A DNA stretch of 64,000 nt from Oscillospiraceae bacterium. GTDB lineage: Bacteria; Bacillota; Clostridia; Oscillospirales; Ruminococcaceae. Each line of letters starts with the position of its first letter. Positions within the stretch are counted from its first letter, which is position 1. Positions 17,855-26,541 of the stretch are shown here, piece by piece. Where the stretch lies: assembly GCA_017513135.1 (NCBI GenBank), contig JAFWDH010000009.1, positions 20,597-84,596 of the forward strand, read 5' to 3'. The notes beneath the pieces were generated by a model. That model saw only the letters and a list, made by a program, of their open reading frames with translations, ran no database searches and was not told the origin of the DNA. The position numbers were made by a program, and so were the translations under genes.

Positions 17855-19801
17855 TTACCTTGCACTGTAAACGAAAGCCTTGTCATATGCAGAGTGCAGC
17901 GCATCATAGATCTGTCCTGTAGAAGACGCGTCTCCGACGCAGATAAGGTTGTCTCCGAATTCTCCTGCGAGCTCTTCTGCTCCGGGTCTTGAAGGTCTGA
18001 CACCCATGGCAAGTATGACGGTATCAGCGGGCAGTTCGGTAATCTCTTCGGTCTTCGTATCCTTCACCTTCACACCGGTCTCGGTCACCTCAACCAGCGC
18101 TTTTCCTGTGAGGACATCTCCGCCCGCTTTCTTGATCTCAGTGACGAGATGCATGGTGATGCTGGGATAGAGATTCCCTCCGACCTTGTCCAGCATCTCG
18201 ACTACTTTGACATTGCGTCCGGGTGCATATGTCTCCGCAGTCTCAAGCCCGGTAACGCCTCCGCCTACGACCACTATATCATTGCCCTTGATCTCGGCTC
18301 TTCCGGCCAGCACGTCCTCCGCAGTGACTGCTCTCTCTATTCCGGGAAAAGCGGGTACTGACGGTTTTCCTCCGGTCGCGAGGAACACCGCTTCCGCCCC
18401 TGCAGTTCTGACTGCATCCACTGTGCCTTCACAGCCAAGCTTCACTTCGACCCCGGCTTCTTCCATCTGGGCTGCCATAGTTTCGACAAACTCACTGATC
18501 ATCCCTTTATTTGGAGGGATAGCAGCAAGGTTGGCTGTTCCGCCGAGTTTGTCCTCTTTCTCAAACAGTACAGTCCTGAAACCGCGTTTTGCAAGAGTAA
18601 TTGCAGCCTGCATTCCGGCTGGTCCTCCGCCTATGACCGCTACGGTCCTTCCTTCTCCGTTGCGCACGAGTTTCTCATCTCCGTACTCGAACTCTCTTCC
18701 GAGCACCGGGTTGAGCGTACACCCGAGCGGCAGTCCGTCATTGAGTATACGGAAGCACTCCATGCAGCCGAGACACTTCCTCAGCAGTCTGTCCTTGCCC
18801 TGTCTTGCCTTTACTCCCCAGTCGGCATCAGCGAGGAATCCTCTGGCGATACCTACAAAGTCGCAGTTTCCCTCCTCCAGCATCTGCTCCGCGAACGCGG
18901 GATGCTTGATATTGTCGACTGCTATGACGGGAATGCTGACAGCTTTTCGGATATTCGCGCCGAGATGTCTCTTCCAGCCTTCCTCGTAGAATGACGGTTC
19001 TATGATCGTGGATCCGGAATCGTACATTCCGCAGCTGACGTTGATGCAGGAGATACCCAGTTTTTCCAGATACTGCGCGATCTTTATACCTTCCTCGTCA
19101 TCTATTCCTCCGGGCAGGTAGTCGTTTCCGTTCATGCGCACCGAGATCGGATAATTGGGGCCGCAGTATGCCTTGATCCCCATGATGATCTCTGTGATAA
19201 AGCGCAGTCTGCCTTCAAAGCTTCTGCCGTATTTATCTTCTCTCTTGTTGGTATAGGGAGACAGGAACTGGCTAACGAGGTATCCGTGAGCGGCATGGAT
19301 CTCAACTCCGTCGACTCCGGCTTTTTGCGCGATCACGGCGCCGGTGACGAACTTTTTGACCATAGCTTCAACTTCTTCCGTAGTCAGCGGTCTCGGCTGC
19401 TCGCCGATGACCCTGCAGGTGACGTCGGAAGCAGACACAGGCTGTTTTCCTCCGATCAGTCTGCTCGGAGTCTGGTTGCCCGGATGATGCAGCTGCACGA
19501 ACAGTTTTGTGTCATAGGCATGAACTGCCTCCACGAGCCTGTGAAGCTGCGCGATCATATGCGTATTCGTTACGCTCAGCTGGTTCGGTGTGCCGACTCC
19601 GGTCTCGTCATCGACTCGTGTGATCTCAGTGATGATGAGTCCAGCTCCGCCTCTTGCCCTGTCGGCGTAATACTTTATCATCCTTGCTCCCGCTTCGCCG
19701 GTCGACTCTGCCAGTGAACACCCCATAGCAGTCATAACTATCCTGTTTCTGATCTCAAGTCTTCCGATCCTGCCGGGTTCAAACAATCTGGTATATCCCA
19801 T
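17855..19801 (-). CDS. Enoate reductase-like FMN/4Fe-4S/FAD oxidoreductase
   Basis: A 648-aa protein of the 2-enoate/2,4-dienoyl-CoA reductase type. Residues 1-330 are an Old Yellow Enzyme barrel (QLHHPGNQ, HAAHGYLVSQFLSP near 175-185). The iron-sulfur loop KCLGCMECF near 340 with a fourth Cys in PLGCTLNP spaces as C-x2-C-x2-C, where E. coli FadH-type enzymes have C-x2-C-x3-C. Residues about 385-648 bind FAD and NADH (AVIGGGPAGMQAA, VVVGGGVTGLETAE). Such enzymes reduce carbon-carbon double bonds of unsaturated acids or CoA esters. Next to esterases that could release hydroxycinnamates, a phenylacrylate-reducing role is attractive but unproven. Confidence 0.87.
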   Translation of the reverse strand: MGYTRLFEPGRIGRLEIRNRIVMTAMGCSLAESTGEAGARMIKYYADRARGGAGLIITEITRVDDETGVGTPNQLSVTNTHMIAQLHRLVEAVHAYDTKLFVQLHHPGNQTPSRLIGGKQPVSASDVTCRVIGEQPRPLTTEEVEAMVKKFVTGAVIAQKAGVDGVEIHAAHGYLVSQFLSPYTNKREDKYGRSFEGRLRFITEIIMGIKAYCGPNYPISVRMNGNDYLPGGIDDEEGIKIAQYLEKLGISCINVSCGMYDSGSTIIEPSFYEEGWKRHLGANIRKAVSIPVIAVDNIKHPAFAEQMLEEGNCDFVGIARGFLADADWGVKARQGKDRLLRKCLGCMECFRILNDGLPLGCTLNPVLGREFEYGDEKLVRNGEGRTVAVIGGGPAGMQAAITLAKRGFRTVLFEKEDKLGGTANLAAIPPNKGMISEFVETMAAQMEEAGVEVKLGCEGTVDAVRTAGAEAVFLATGGKPSVPAFPGIERAVTAEDVLAGRAEIKGNDIVVVGGGVTGLETAETYAPGRNVKVVEMLDKVGGNLYPSITMHLVTEIKKAGGDVLTGKALVEVTETGVKVKDTKTEEITELPADTVILAMGVRPSRPGAEELAGEFGDNLICVGDASSTGQIYDALHSAYDKAFVYSAR

Positions 19802-19854
19802 TTGGCCTCCTTAAAACAAAAAAAACTGTCATATTGAACTCTTCTTCTGTTCTA

Positions 19855-19884
19855 ACTATAAAGAACACACTGACACATTAGCAA
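19855..19884 (-). promoter_or_regulatory. Promoter candidate of the enoate-reductase-like gene
   Basis: TTGCTA (19879-19884), 18-bp spacer, TATAGT (19855-19860), about 50 bp before the start codon. Confidence 0.4.
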
Positions 19885-20010
19885 CCTTGAAACGGCGCGC
19901 TTACGATTTCTCGTATACATGCACTTATCGGAATTATATTGTTTATGCTTTTTGACGGAATTTACGTTCTCCAAAAAGTAATTATCCGTCTCTGCCCAAG
20001 CGCCTTTGTA

Positions 20011-20039
20011 TAAAAAAAGGATCCGGTGCTCCGGATCCT
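20011..20039 (-). terminator. Terminator of alcohol dehydrogenase copy A
   Basis: AGGATCCGG and CCGGATCCT with a TGCT loop, followed on the minus strand by seven T. Confidence 0.85.
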
Positions 20040-20073
20040 ATTTTATTTCAGTTGATTGAGCTAACAGAACCGA

Positions 20074-21264
20074 TCAGAGAGCAGCCTTGTAGATCTCAAT
20101 GACTTCTTCCTTGGTGAGCGGTACGTACATGCCCATCGGGCGTGCAGTGGCCTGTGTGGCCATCTCATCGAAGAACTCATCGGTCATGCCGATCTCAGAC
20201 AGCGTGCGGGGCATCTCCATCTTGTTGAAGAAGAGGTCCTCGGTCGCTTCGATCGCCTTGTTGGCTATCTCATACTTGTCAAGAGAAGGATCGATTCCGA
20301 ATACGTTCACGCCGTATCTTACGAACCTGTCGACTGTGTTGTCGCTCAGAATGTGACGCATCCAGTGGGGCATCAGGATAGCAAGGCCCTGACCGTGGAT
20401 GATGTCATGATAGGCGCCCATCGGGTGCTGCAGGCCGTGCAGCGTCCAGCCGGACATGCGCCCGCCGCTGAGAAGTCCGTTGATGGCCCAGGGAGCTGCC
20501 CACATCAGGTTCGCGCGCGCCTCGAAGTTCTCGGGTTCCTTGATCGCTATCGGAGCGTACTTGGCAACGGTCTTCATGATCGCCTCTGCGAAACCGTCGA
20601 CGAGGTCGATGTCGGTAGCCGGGTCAAAGTATGTCTCGGAGGTATGGATGAAGATGTCAGCCGCACCTGCGGAAACATGCCTCTTCGGCACGGAGTATGT
20701 GTATTTGGGGTCCAGTATGGAGACGTTCGGGAGGAACAGTTCGCCCATGAAAGCGCCGCCCTTCTGATGGGTGTGCTCATTGGTGATGACTGCGCCGCCG
20801 TCCATCTCGGAGCCGGTGGATGCCATTGTGCAGATGACTACCATGGGGAGGGTCTTGGTGACGTTTCCAAAGCCGGCGCCCCATGCCCACAGTCCGTCAT
20901 AATCGTCGAGATCGCCGGGGAAGAAAGCTGCCGCGCGGATAGCCTTGGAGCAGTCGATAACGGAGCCGCCGCCGATAGCGAGGACGACTTCTATGTCGTT
21001 CTCCTTGCAGATCTTGGCGCCTTCGATAACAGACCTCAGCCTGGGGTTGGGGTCGACCTTGTCATACTCCCACCACTGATAGCCTTTTTCTCTGAACAGG
21101 TTGGTGACATAGTCATAGATACCTGTCGCTGTTGCTGTGTTCTTGTCGAACACCATAAGGACCTTCTTGCCATAGGGTGCCAGAGACTCGTCGAGATGCT
21201 CGATCGCGCCTGCGCCGAAGAAGACCTTAGTCGGAGTGTAATACCTGAACTGATATTCTCTCAT
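20074..21264 (-). CDS. Iron-containing alcohol dehydrogenase, copy A
   Basis: A 396-aa group III NAD(P)H-dependent alcohol dehydrogenase of the BDH/YqhD type. Motifs: GGGSVIDCSKA near residue 95, metal ligands in DIFIHTSE near 194, LQHPMGAYHDIIHGQG near 262-276. The start at ATG 21264 follows AAAGGAACC; the longer frame to 21306 is unlikely. It is about 92% identical by eye to copy B immediately upstream. Differences cluster around residues 105-125 (GFGNV against SGKEI), 165-172 and 365-385. A terminator separates the two genes, and each has its own AT-rich promoter region, so they are probably expressed separately. Confidence 0.93.
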   Translation of the reverse strand: MREYQFRYYTPTKVFFGAGAIEHLDESLAPYGKKVLMVFDKNTATATGIYDYVTNLFREKGYQWWEYDKVDPNPRLRSVIEGAKICKENDIEVVLAIGGGSVIDCSKAIRAAAFFPGDLDDYDGLWAWGAGFGNVTKTLPMVVICTMASTGSEMDGGAVITNEHTHQKGGAFMGELFLPNVSILDPKYTYSVPKRHVSAGAADIFIHTSETYFDPATDIDLVDGFAEAIMKTVAKYAPIAIKEPENFEARANLMWAAPWAINGLLSGGRMSGWTLHGLQHPMGAYHDIIHGQGLAILMPHWMRHILSDNTVDRFVRYGVNVFGIDPSLDKYEIANKAIEATEDLFFNKMEMPRTLSEIGMTDEFFDEMATQATARPMGMYVPLTKEEVIEIYKAAL

Positions 21265-21305
21265 TGTTAGGTTCCTTTCTTGTAAAATAATGCTACCCTC
21301 TGACA

Positions 21306-21311
21306 ATTATA
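21306..21311 (-). promoter_or_regulatory. -10 box candidate of alcohol dehydrogenase copy A
   Basis: TATAAT preceded by GTGTGA on the minus strand (extended -10-like), 42 bp before the start. No good -35 is visible at 16-18 bp. Confidence 0.35.
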
Positions 21312-21393
21312 TCACACGCACTAAAGCGTTGATACAACAATGTTCTTCTTTTTTATGTATGGCAGCTAAACCGATTTGGCTCCTGTCAGACAA

Positions 21394-21423
21394 AAAATGA
21401 GCTCCGCATGCGGAGCTCATTTT
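21394..21423 (-). terminator. Terminator of alcohol dehydrogenase copy B
   Basis: A perfect 30-bp palindrome (arms AAAATGAGCTCCGCA and TGCGGAGCTCATTTT) with extra T on the minus strand. It lies between the duplicated genes. Confidence 0.85.
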
Positions 21424-21451
21424 ACTGATTTTTCTGCCGGACAGTCCTCGA

Positions 21452-22639
21452 TCAGAGAGCAGCCTTGTAGATCTCAATGACTTCTTCCTTGGTAAGCGGT
21501 ACATACATGCCGCCGCGTGCGGTCGCCTGTGTGGCCATGTCATCGAAGTGCTCTTCTGTTACGCCGATCTCGGAGAGCGTGCGCGGGATGCCCATCTTAT
21601 TGAAGAAGAGGTCCTCGGTCGCTTCGATCGCCTTGTTGGCTATCTCATACTTGTCGAGAGAAGGATCGATTCCGAACACGTTCACGCCGTATCTTACGAA
21701 CCTGTCGACTGTGTTGTCGCTGAGGATGTGACGCATCCAGTGAGGCATCAGGATAGCAAGGCCCTGGCCGTGGATGATGTCATGATAGGCACCGATGGGG
21801 TGCTGCAGACCGTGCAGCGTCCAGCCGGACATACGGCCGCCGCTGAGAAGTCCGTTGATGGCCCAGGGAGCTGCCCACATCAGGTTCGCACGCGCCTCGA
21901 AATTGTCGGGCTCGGCAAGGGCGATGGGCGTGTACTTGGCAACGGTCTTCATGATCGCCTCAGCGAATCCGTCAACGAGGTCGATGTCGGTCGCCGGGTC
22001 AAAGTATGTCTCGGATGTGTGGATGAAGATGTCAGCCGCGCCTGCCGCTACATGCCTCTTGGGCACGGAGTATGTGAACTTCGGGTCAAGGATGGAGACG
22101 TTGGCATAGAAGAGGTCACCTCTGAAAGCGCCGCCCTTCTGATGGGTGTGCTCATTGGTGATGACTGCGCCTGCGTCCATCTCGGAGCCGGTGGAGGCCA
22201 TCGTGCAGATGACCACCATGGGGAGGGTCTTTGTGATCTCTTTGCCGCTGGCGCCCCATGCCCACAGTGCATCGTAATCATCGAGGTCACCGGGATAGTA
22301 CGCAGCCGCGCGGATCGCCTTGGAGCAGTCGATAACGGAGCCGCCGCCGATAGCGAGGACGACTTCCACGTCGTTCTCCTTGCAGATCTTGGCAGCTTCG
22401 ATAACGGACCTCAGCCTGGGGTTGGGGTCGACCTTGTCATACTCCCACCACTGATAGCCTTTTTCCCTGAACAGATTGGTAACGTAATCATAGATTCCCG
22501 TTGCCGTTGCAGTGTTCTTGTCGAACACCATAAGGACCTTCTTGCCGTACTGAGCCAGAGACTCGTCGAGATGCTCGATGGCGCCTGCACCGAAGAAGAC
22601 CTTAGTCGGAGTGTAATACCTGAACTGATACTCTCTCAT
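21452..22639 (-). CDS. Iron-containing alcohol dehydrogenase, copy B
   Basis: A 395-aa tandem paralog of copy A with the same ligands (DIFIHTSE, LQHPIGAYHDIIHGQG) and cofactor motif GGGSVIDCSKA. The near-identity over the whole length, including long identical DNA stretches at both ends, shows a recent duplication or ongoing gene conversion. It has a near-consensus promoter at 22706-22734, stronger than anything seen before copy A, so it is likely the highly expressed copy. Role: aldehyde-alcohol interconversion, disposing of reductant; the exact substrate is unknown. Confidence 0.93.
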   Translation of the reverse strand: MREYQFRYYTPTKVFFGAGAIEHLDESLAQYGKKVLMVFDKNTATATGIYDYVTNLFREKGYQWWEYDKVDPNPRLRSVIEAAKICKENDVEVVLAIGGGSVIDCSKAIRAAAYYPGDLDDYDALWAWGASGKEITKTLPMVVICTMASTGSEMDAGAVITNEHTHQKGGAFRGDLFYANVSILDPKFTYSVPKRHVAAGAADIFIHTSETYFDPATDIDLVDGFAEAIMKTVAKYTPIALAEPDNFEARANLMWAAPWAINGLLSGGRMSGWTLHGLQHPIGAYHDIIHGQGLAILMPHWMRHILSDNTVDRFVRYGVNVFGIDPSLDKYEIANKAIEATEDLFFNKMGIPRTLSEIGVTEEHFDDMATQATARGGMYVPLTKEEVIEIYKAAL

Positions 22640-22705
22640 CTTGTTTGTTCCTTTCTTTTATTTATTATTTTTTCAAATAATAACTGATTAAAAGACACTG
22701 CAAAT

Positions 22706-22734
22706 ATTATAAAAAAAACAGTATTCTTATTCAA
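22706..22734 (-). promoter_or_regulatory. Promoter of alcohol dehydrogenase copy B
   Basis: TTGAAT (22729-22734), 17-bp spacer, TATAAT (22706-22711) on the minus strand. Confidence 0.7.
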
Positions 22735-22749
22735 TATATTGGTATATTG
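22732..22749. promoter_or_regulatory. Palindromic operator candidate before alcohol dehydrogenase copy B
   Basis: CAATATA-TTGG-TATATTG is a perfect 7+7 inverted repeat that begins inside the -35 box. It does not match the TTGTTAA-type Rex consensus well. No counterpart was seen before copy A. Confidence 0.45.
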
Positions 22750-22845
22750 TGTTAGTTTCCTTAAGATTCCGTACGCATCGCCTCCCACATCCGGCACTCA
22801 GATGCTGACGGTGATGCTTTTATACTTTGTATTCGGTGTCATTCT

Positions 22846-22873
22846 TAGACAATTATGAATTTTTATATACAAT
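22846..22873 (+). promoter_or_regulatory. Promoter candidate of the phosphotransferase-VTT gene
   Basis: TAGACA (22846-22851), 16-bp spacer, TACAAT (22868-22873), about 105 bp before the start. Confidence 0.45.
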
Positions 22874-22978
22874 TCCGTTTCATACCTTGTTTCCCCCAAA
22901 ATGAAACACTATCATTTCCGTAGAGGATACAGTTAACATCTCCGAATAACTCAGTATCCCGGAAAAGGAAGGGTTCAC

Positions 22979-24268
22979 ATGCGCTCCGACCGGCACAGTG
23001 CATCAGGTATTATCAGATACATACGTAAAGAGATACTGACTATCCCCAACATCCTGAGTCTTTTCAGGATACTGATAATCCCGCACATCATTTCTCTGTA
23101 TTTCAACAGTGAGTACGGCACCGCGTCGATATGGATCCTGATCTCCTTTGCGTCTGACGTTGCTGACGGCTTCATTGCCAGGCACTTTGATATGGTCTCA
23201 AGCGTCGGAAAAGTTCTGGACCCCATTGCAGACAAGCTCACTCAGGGAATGATCTTCATCTGCCTTATCTCCAGATACAGATGGCTGGGCTGGTTTACAT
23301 GCTTCTTCGCTTTCAAGGAGCTTACAGTCTTCTATATAGGTTTCATCTCGTACATGTATACCAAAGAGCTTGATCAGGCCAGATGGTACGGAAAGATGTG
23401 TACCGGAGTAGTCATAGCAAGCCTGCTCATCATGGTCCTGTTCCCGTCACTGCCCGAGTCTGTAATAAAGATACTGTCCGGGCTCTGCATTGCTGTACTC
23501 CTTTTCTCTCTGTACATGTATACCCGTCATTATCAGCAGAGGATCGAAGCAAGGATCAGCAGCATACCGGGAGACCATTATGCCAACATGTTCGGAATTG
23601 CTTTTTCCTGGCTTGTTACTTTCGCTCTCGGCGCTGCGATGATCGCTGGAAGGCATATCCTGACAGGAGATGCAGTAGCATCGTTCATTTCCGACAATGC
23701 AGTATATATTTCCGCTGCGGTTTTGCTGCTGTTTTTGCTTAAGGCTGCCGGTATGCCGTTCTACATAGGCGTGATATATATTGTCTGCGGATTTTTATAC
23801 GGGACGCCACTAGGTATCGGCGTATGTGTTATCGGCGGAGCTATAGTTTCCTGCATACAGTACTTCCGCGGCAGGAACAGATTTGCCGAATACAAAGAGG
23901 AACTCAGCAGAAGACTGACATGCATCGATGCGTATAATTCCATACGCAGCAGATGCGCGGTATTCTTCATGTTCCTGACAAGGTTCATGTGTCTGCCCAC
24001 CGAACTGGTAAGTATTTACATGGGCGTCACGGGACTAAGATTCAGAACATTCATTGCAGGCAGCCTGCTCGGGAAGCTTCCGGACATGATCCTTTTCACT
24101 ATAATGGGATCGCATCTAACGGATATCGGGTCCGCGGCTTTCATCATCTCCGCCGCGGTAAAGGTACTTGGCTCTTCTGCTCTGTGCCTGTTTCTCTATC
24201 TCAACGGAAAAAAACTCGCTGCAGTCCAGGATTCCGGGACAGATTCCGAACCTGATACTGCTGTCTGA
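22979..24268 (+). CDS. CDP-alcohol phosphotransferase fused to a VTT/DedA-like domain
   Basis: A 429-aa integral membrane protein. Residues about 10-190 are a CDP-alcohol phosphatidyltransferase: DVADGFIARHF near 59 followed by GKVLDPIADK near 78 gives the full D-x2-D-G-x2-A-R...G-x3-D-x3-D metal/CDP motif, of the kind that makes phosphatidylglycerophosphate or cardiolipin-type lipids. Residues about 235-415 look like a TVP38/TMEM64 (VTT) domain with FLTRFMCLPTELVSIYMGV and GSLLGKLPDMILF; such domains occur in lipid scramblases and DedA transporters. Fusion of lipid synthesis with a probable lipid-moving domain is uncommon. AAGGAAGGG precedes ATG 22979. The gene is monocistronic with its own terminator. 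Confidence 0.8.
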   Translation: MRSDRHSASGIIRYIRKEILTIPNILSLFRILIIPHIISLYFNSEYGTASIWILISFASDVADGFIARHFDMVSSVGKVLDPIADKLTQGMIFICLISRYRWLGWFTCFFAFKELTVFYIGFISYMYTKELDQARWYGKMCTGVVIASLLIMVLFPSLPESVIKILSGLCIAVLLFSLYMYTRHYQQRIEARISSIPGDHYANMFGIAFSWLVTFALGAAMIAGRHILTGDAVASFISDNAVYISAAVLLLFLLKAAGMPFYIGVIYIVCGFLYGTPLGIGVCVIGGAIVSCIQYFRGRNRFAEYKEELSRRLTCIDAYNSIRSRCAVFFMFLTRFMCLPTELVSIYMGVTGLRFRTFIAGSLLGKLPDMILFTIMGSHLTDIGSAAFIISAAVKVLGSSALCLFLYLNGKKLAAVQDSGTDSEPDTAV

Positions 24269-24322
24269 GCTCTCCTGCTGACAGCTCATTGCCAGTTAGA
24301 TTAATACCGTCATAAACAATTT

Positions 24323-24354
24323 GACCCGGCGGATTTCCCCGCCGGGTCGTTTTT
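24323..24354 (+). terminator. Terminator of the phosphotransferase-VTT gene
   Basis: GACCCGGCGG and CCGCCGGGTC stem followed by GTTTTT. Convergent genes meet here and it may act in both directions. Confidence 0.8.
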
Positions 24355-24418
24355 CATTTATCAGTTGTATCCGGTCAGCTGCTCCTGCTGTCCGGGACAG
24401 TATCACGCTCGCCGGAAT

Positions 24419-24946
24419 CTACCAAAGGATCGCTGCGTTATAGGCTATCGTTCCCTCTCCATAGTAATAAAGAACGTTGTTGTCCCTGCAGAGCTGAGTG
24501 ATAAAAATGCCGTATCCCTCTATCGCTTCTATTCTCTTGTCCGGGAACCTGCACGGCTCAGGCCGTGCGCATTTCTCACATACACGGCACCCCCCTGCTC
24601 CCAAAGCCAGGCAATTGGGGTACTCTTCTGCCACGATATCCTTAAGTTTTCTGATGCCGTCAGACAGACGTTTGCCTGTATCGAAATACATCTTCCGGTC
24701 TATACGCTTTGTCGACCTGCCGACACACTGAAGAAGCAGTCCGTGTTCATATGCCTGAAGCTTCGCGTTGTCCTCTTCCGCTGTCGAATGAGGCGGGCAG
24801 CCCCAGTTCTGTCCGTAAGAGCCGCACTTGTTTGTCGCGCATGTATCTCTCACCATCTGATTCTGAACGAATGTTTTGGGATCCAGATAGTTTACTTCAT
24901 CGAAGCCGCATTCTTTTGCGATCTCCTTTATCTGCTCTACTGTCAT
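24419..24946 (-). CDS. DUF2284 cysteine-rich metal-binding protein
   Basis: A 175-aa cytoplasmic protein of the DUF2284 family. Conserved cysteines lie in DTCATNKCGSYGQNWGCPP near residues 35-52 and GGCRVCEKCARPEPC near 121-135, consistent with iron-sulfur or other metal binding. Function in the family is unknown. GGAGG five bases upstream selects ATG 24946 over ATG 24967. It lies downstream of, and co-oriented with, the MFS gene, with about 80 bp between. Confidence 0.75.
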   Translation of the reverse strand: MTVEQIKEIAKECGFDEVNYLDPKTFVQNQMVRDTCATNKCGSYGQNWGCPPHSTAEEDNAKLQAYEHGLLLQCVGRSTKRIDRKMYFDTGKRLSDGIRKLKDIVAEEYPNCLALGAGGCRVCEKCARPEPCRFPDKRIEAIEGYGIFITQLCRDNNVLYYYGEGTIAYNAAILW

Positions 24947-25029
24947 GCTGTCCTCCGTTTTTTCCATATCTTCCGTAAGCTTACACTGTTTCCGTCTATA
25001 TAGATTATAGTTGCCTCCATCCGGAATGA

Positions 25030-26457
25030 CTATTCCTTATCATCCGGTTTTTTCCGGATCTGCGGACGCATGCCGAGCAGGTCCCGGAGCATGCCGACAG
25101 TCGTGAAGTTCCTGTCATTCTCAAAGCCGGGGATCATGGTCATCGCTGTTGTGAAGCGCATGATCACCGCCGCCAGGATCGCGCACTGGTACCGGTTAAG
25201 CGACAGTGGAAGCGGCTTTCCGTCAAGGAACTCAAGCAGGCTTCCGCCAAGCATTATGCCTGCGAAAGTGCCTAGCAGCGCTGTCACGCATCCGAATATA
25301 GCCAGAGCTCCCGCCCTGTTCTCGTCATTCGTCAGTGACAGCTGAAGATTCGATGCCACCAGGTTCGTCCCGCTCCAGAAGATTGAACCGACGCCGTAAT
25401 AGAGCATGATCGGCCATACTTCATGAGGACGTGCCAGTATGAAGAGCAACTGCACCAGAGATGCGCCGGTCGCCGCTATCCTGAGTACCGGTTTGAATCC
25501 GTACCTGATAGCCAGATGGCTCCATATCCGCACAGCGATCATAGAGACGATGTTGGAAGTTATGCTTCCGAAAATGGTCATCTGCGTATAGGTGATCCCC
25601 AGCTCATTCACCGCATACCTGTTAAGGTAGGATCCCACGAAGTTTGCGCAGAAGCACCACATGGTCCAGAAGATCATGAAATGTCTGAATCTGCTGTTGT
25701 CAAATATCCCGGATCCCATGGATCTGAGGCTCGGTTTTACCGGCGCAGATCCGTATACTTCCTTGCATCCGGCATACATGAGCATATCAAGTATTCCCGC
25801 GGTCCCGCCTATCGCGAACAGCACAACGTATCTCGTGTAGCTCGGCAGATGGTCCATCAGGAATCCGGTGCCCAGACCGGATATGATGCTGACCAGCGCA
25901 TTGATGGAATCTCTTGTCGAGAGCCAGGTGCCCCTTATCGTTGGCGGTGTCAGATCCCCCAGCCACGGGAACCAGCTCACCTGGATCAGCGCGTTGAGCG
26001 ACGAAGCTATGCCTACCAGGAAAAGGAGCGCCCACATCCTGAGATCGGCGACCTTATCAGGCAGCAGGATCGGGACGAGGCCGACTGCCAGCCAGAGCAC
26101 ACGGGATGCTATACCGTAAGTAAGCAGGTATCTCTTCCTTTTGTGCGTGTAGTTGACCAGCATCGCCGCAGGTATCTGGAGCAGCACCGTCACCTGAGGC
26201 ACGGCATTAAGTATGCCGAACGCGAGGTCTCCTGCGCCGAGATCGTTTGCAAGTCCTATCATAGGGCTGCTGCCAGCAGCGCAGATGTTTGCACAGATGA
26301 CTCCGAGAAGATTGCTTATCAGCATGAGTCTGAGGGATCTCACCACATCGGGTTCAAGTCCGTGTCTCTTCATAGCGGCTTCAAGATCCGCTGTAGGTGA
26401 AAGACTTCGTCTACCGATCCTCTGCTTTATTCTGTAAAGAAGTAATCTGATCTTCAT
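25030..26457 (-). CDS. MFS transporter
   Basis: A 475-aa multi-pass permease with about twelve hydrophobic segments. The early loop NYTHKRKRYLLTYG near residue 105 has the basic loop 2-3 character of the family, and the long soluble N-terminus (about 45 residues, RIKQRIGRRSL) is unusual. The substrate is not readable. It lies 69-85 bp behind a carboxylesterase gene on the same strand, so import of an ester or export of a product is a reasonable guess. The start is uncertain: ATG 26457 has no clear ribosome site, and an upstream TTG at 26472 is possible. Confidence 0.8.
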   Translation of the reverse strand: MKIRLLLYRIKQRIGRRSLSPTADLEAAMKRHGLEPDVVRSLRLMLISNLLGVICANICAAGSSPMIGLANDLGAGDLAFGILNAVPQVTVLLQIPAAMLVNYTHKRKRYLLTYGIASRVLWLAVGLVPILLPDKVADLRMWALLFLVGIASSLNALIQVSWFPWLGDLTPPTIRGTWLSTRDSINALVSIISGLGTGFLMDHLPSYTRYVVLFAIGGTAGILDMLMYAGCKEVYGSAPVKPSLRSMGSGIFDNSRFRHFMIFWTMWCFCANFVGSYLNRYAVNELGITYTQMTIFGSITSNIVSMIAVRIWSHLAIRYGFKPVLRIAATGASLVQLLFILARPHEVWPIMLYYGVGSIFWSGTNLVASNLQLSLTNDENRAGALAIFGCVTALLGTFAGIMLGGSLLEFLDGKPLPLSLNRYQCAILAAVIMRFTTAMTMIPGFENDRNFTTVGMLRDLLGMRPQIRKKPDDKE

Positions 26458-26541
26458 AGATAAACCAATCAATAAAACCGCAGATCATAGAACTCTATGA
26501 CCGATCCAAATAACGACCATGTATTTCGAGTTTGTCTGTGT

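Noticed and set aside
21548..22687. 379-codon plus-strand frame, and its twin at 20353-21270
   Set aside because: Both are antisense to the alcohol dehydrogenase copies and resemble each other only because those genes are duplicated.
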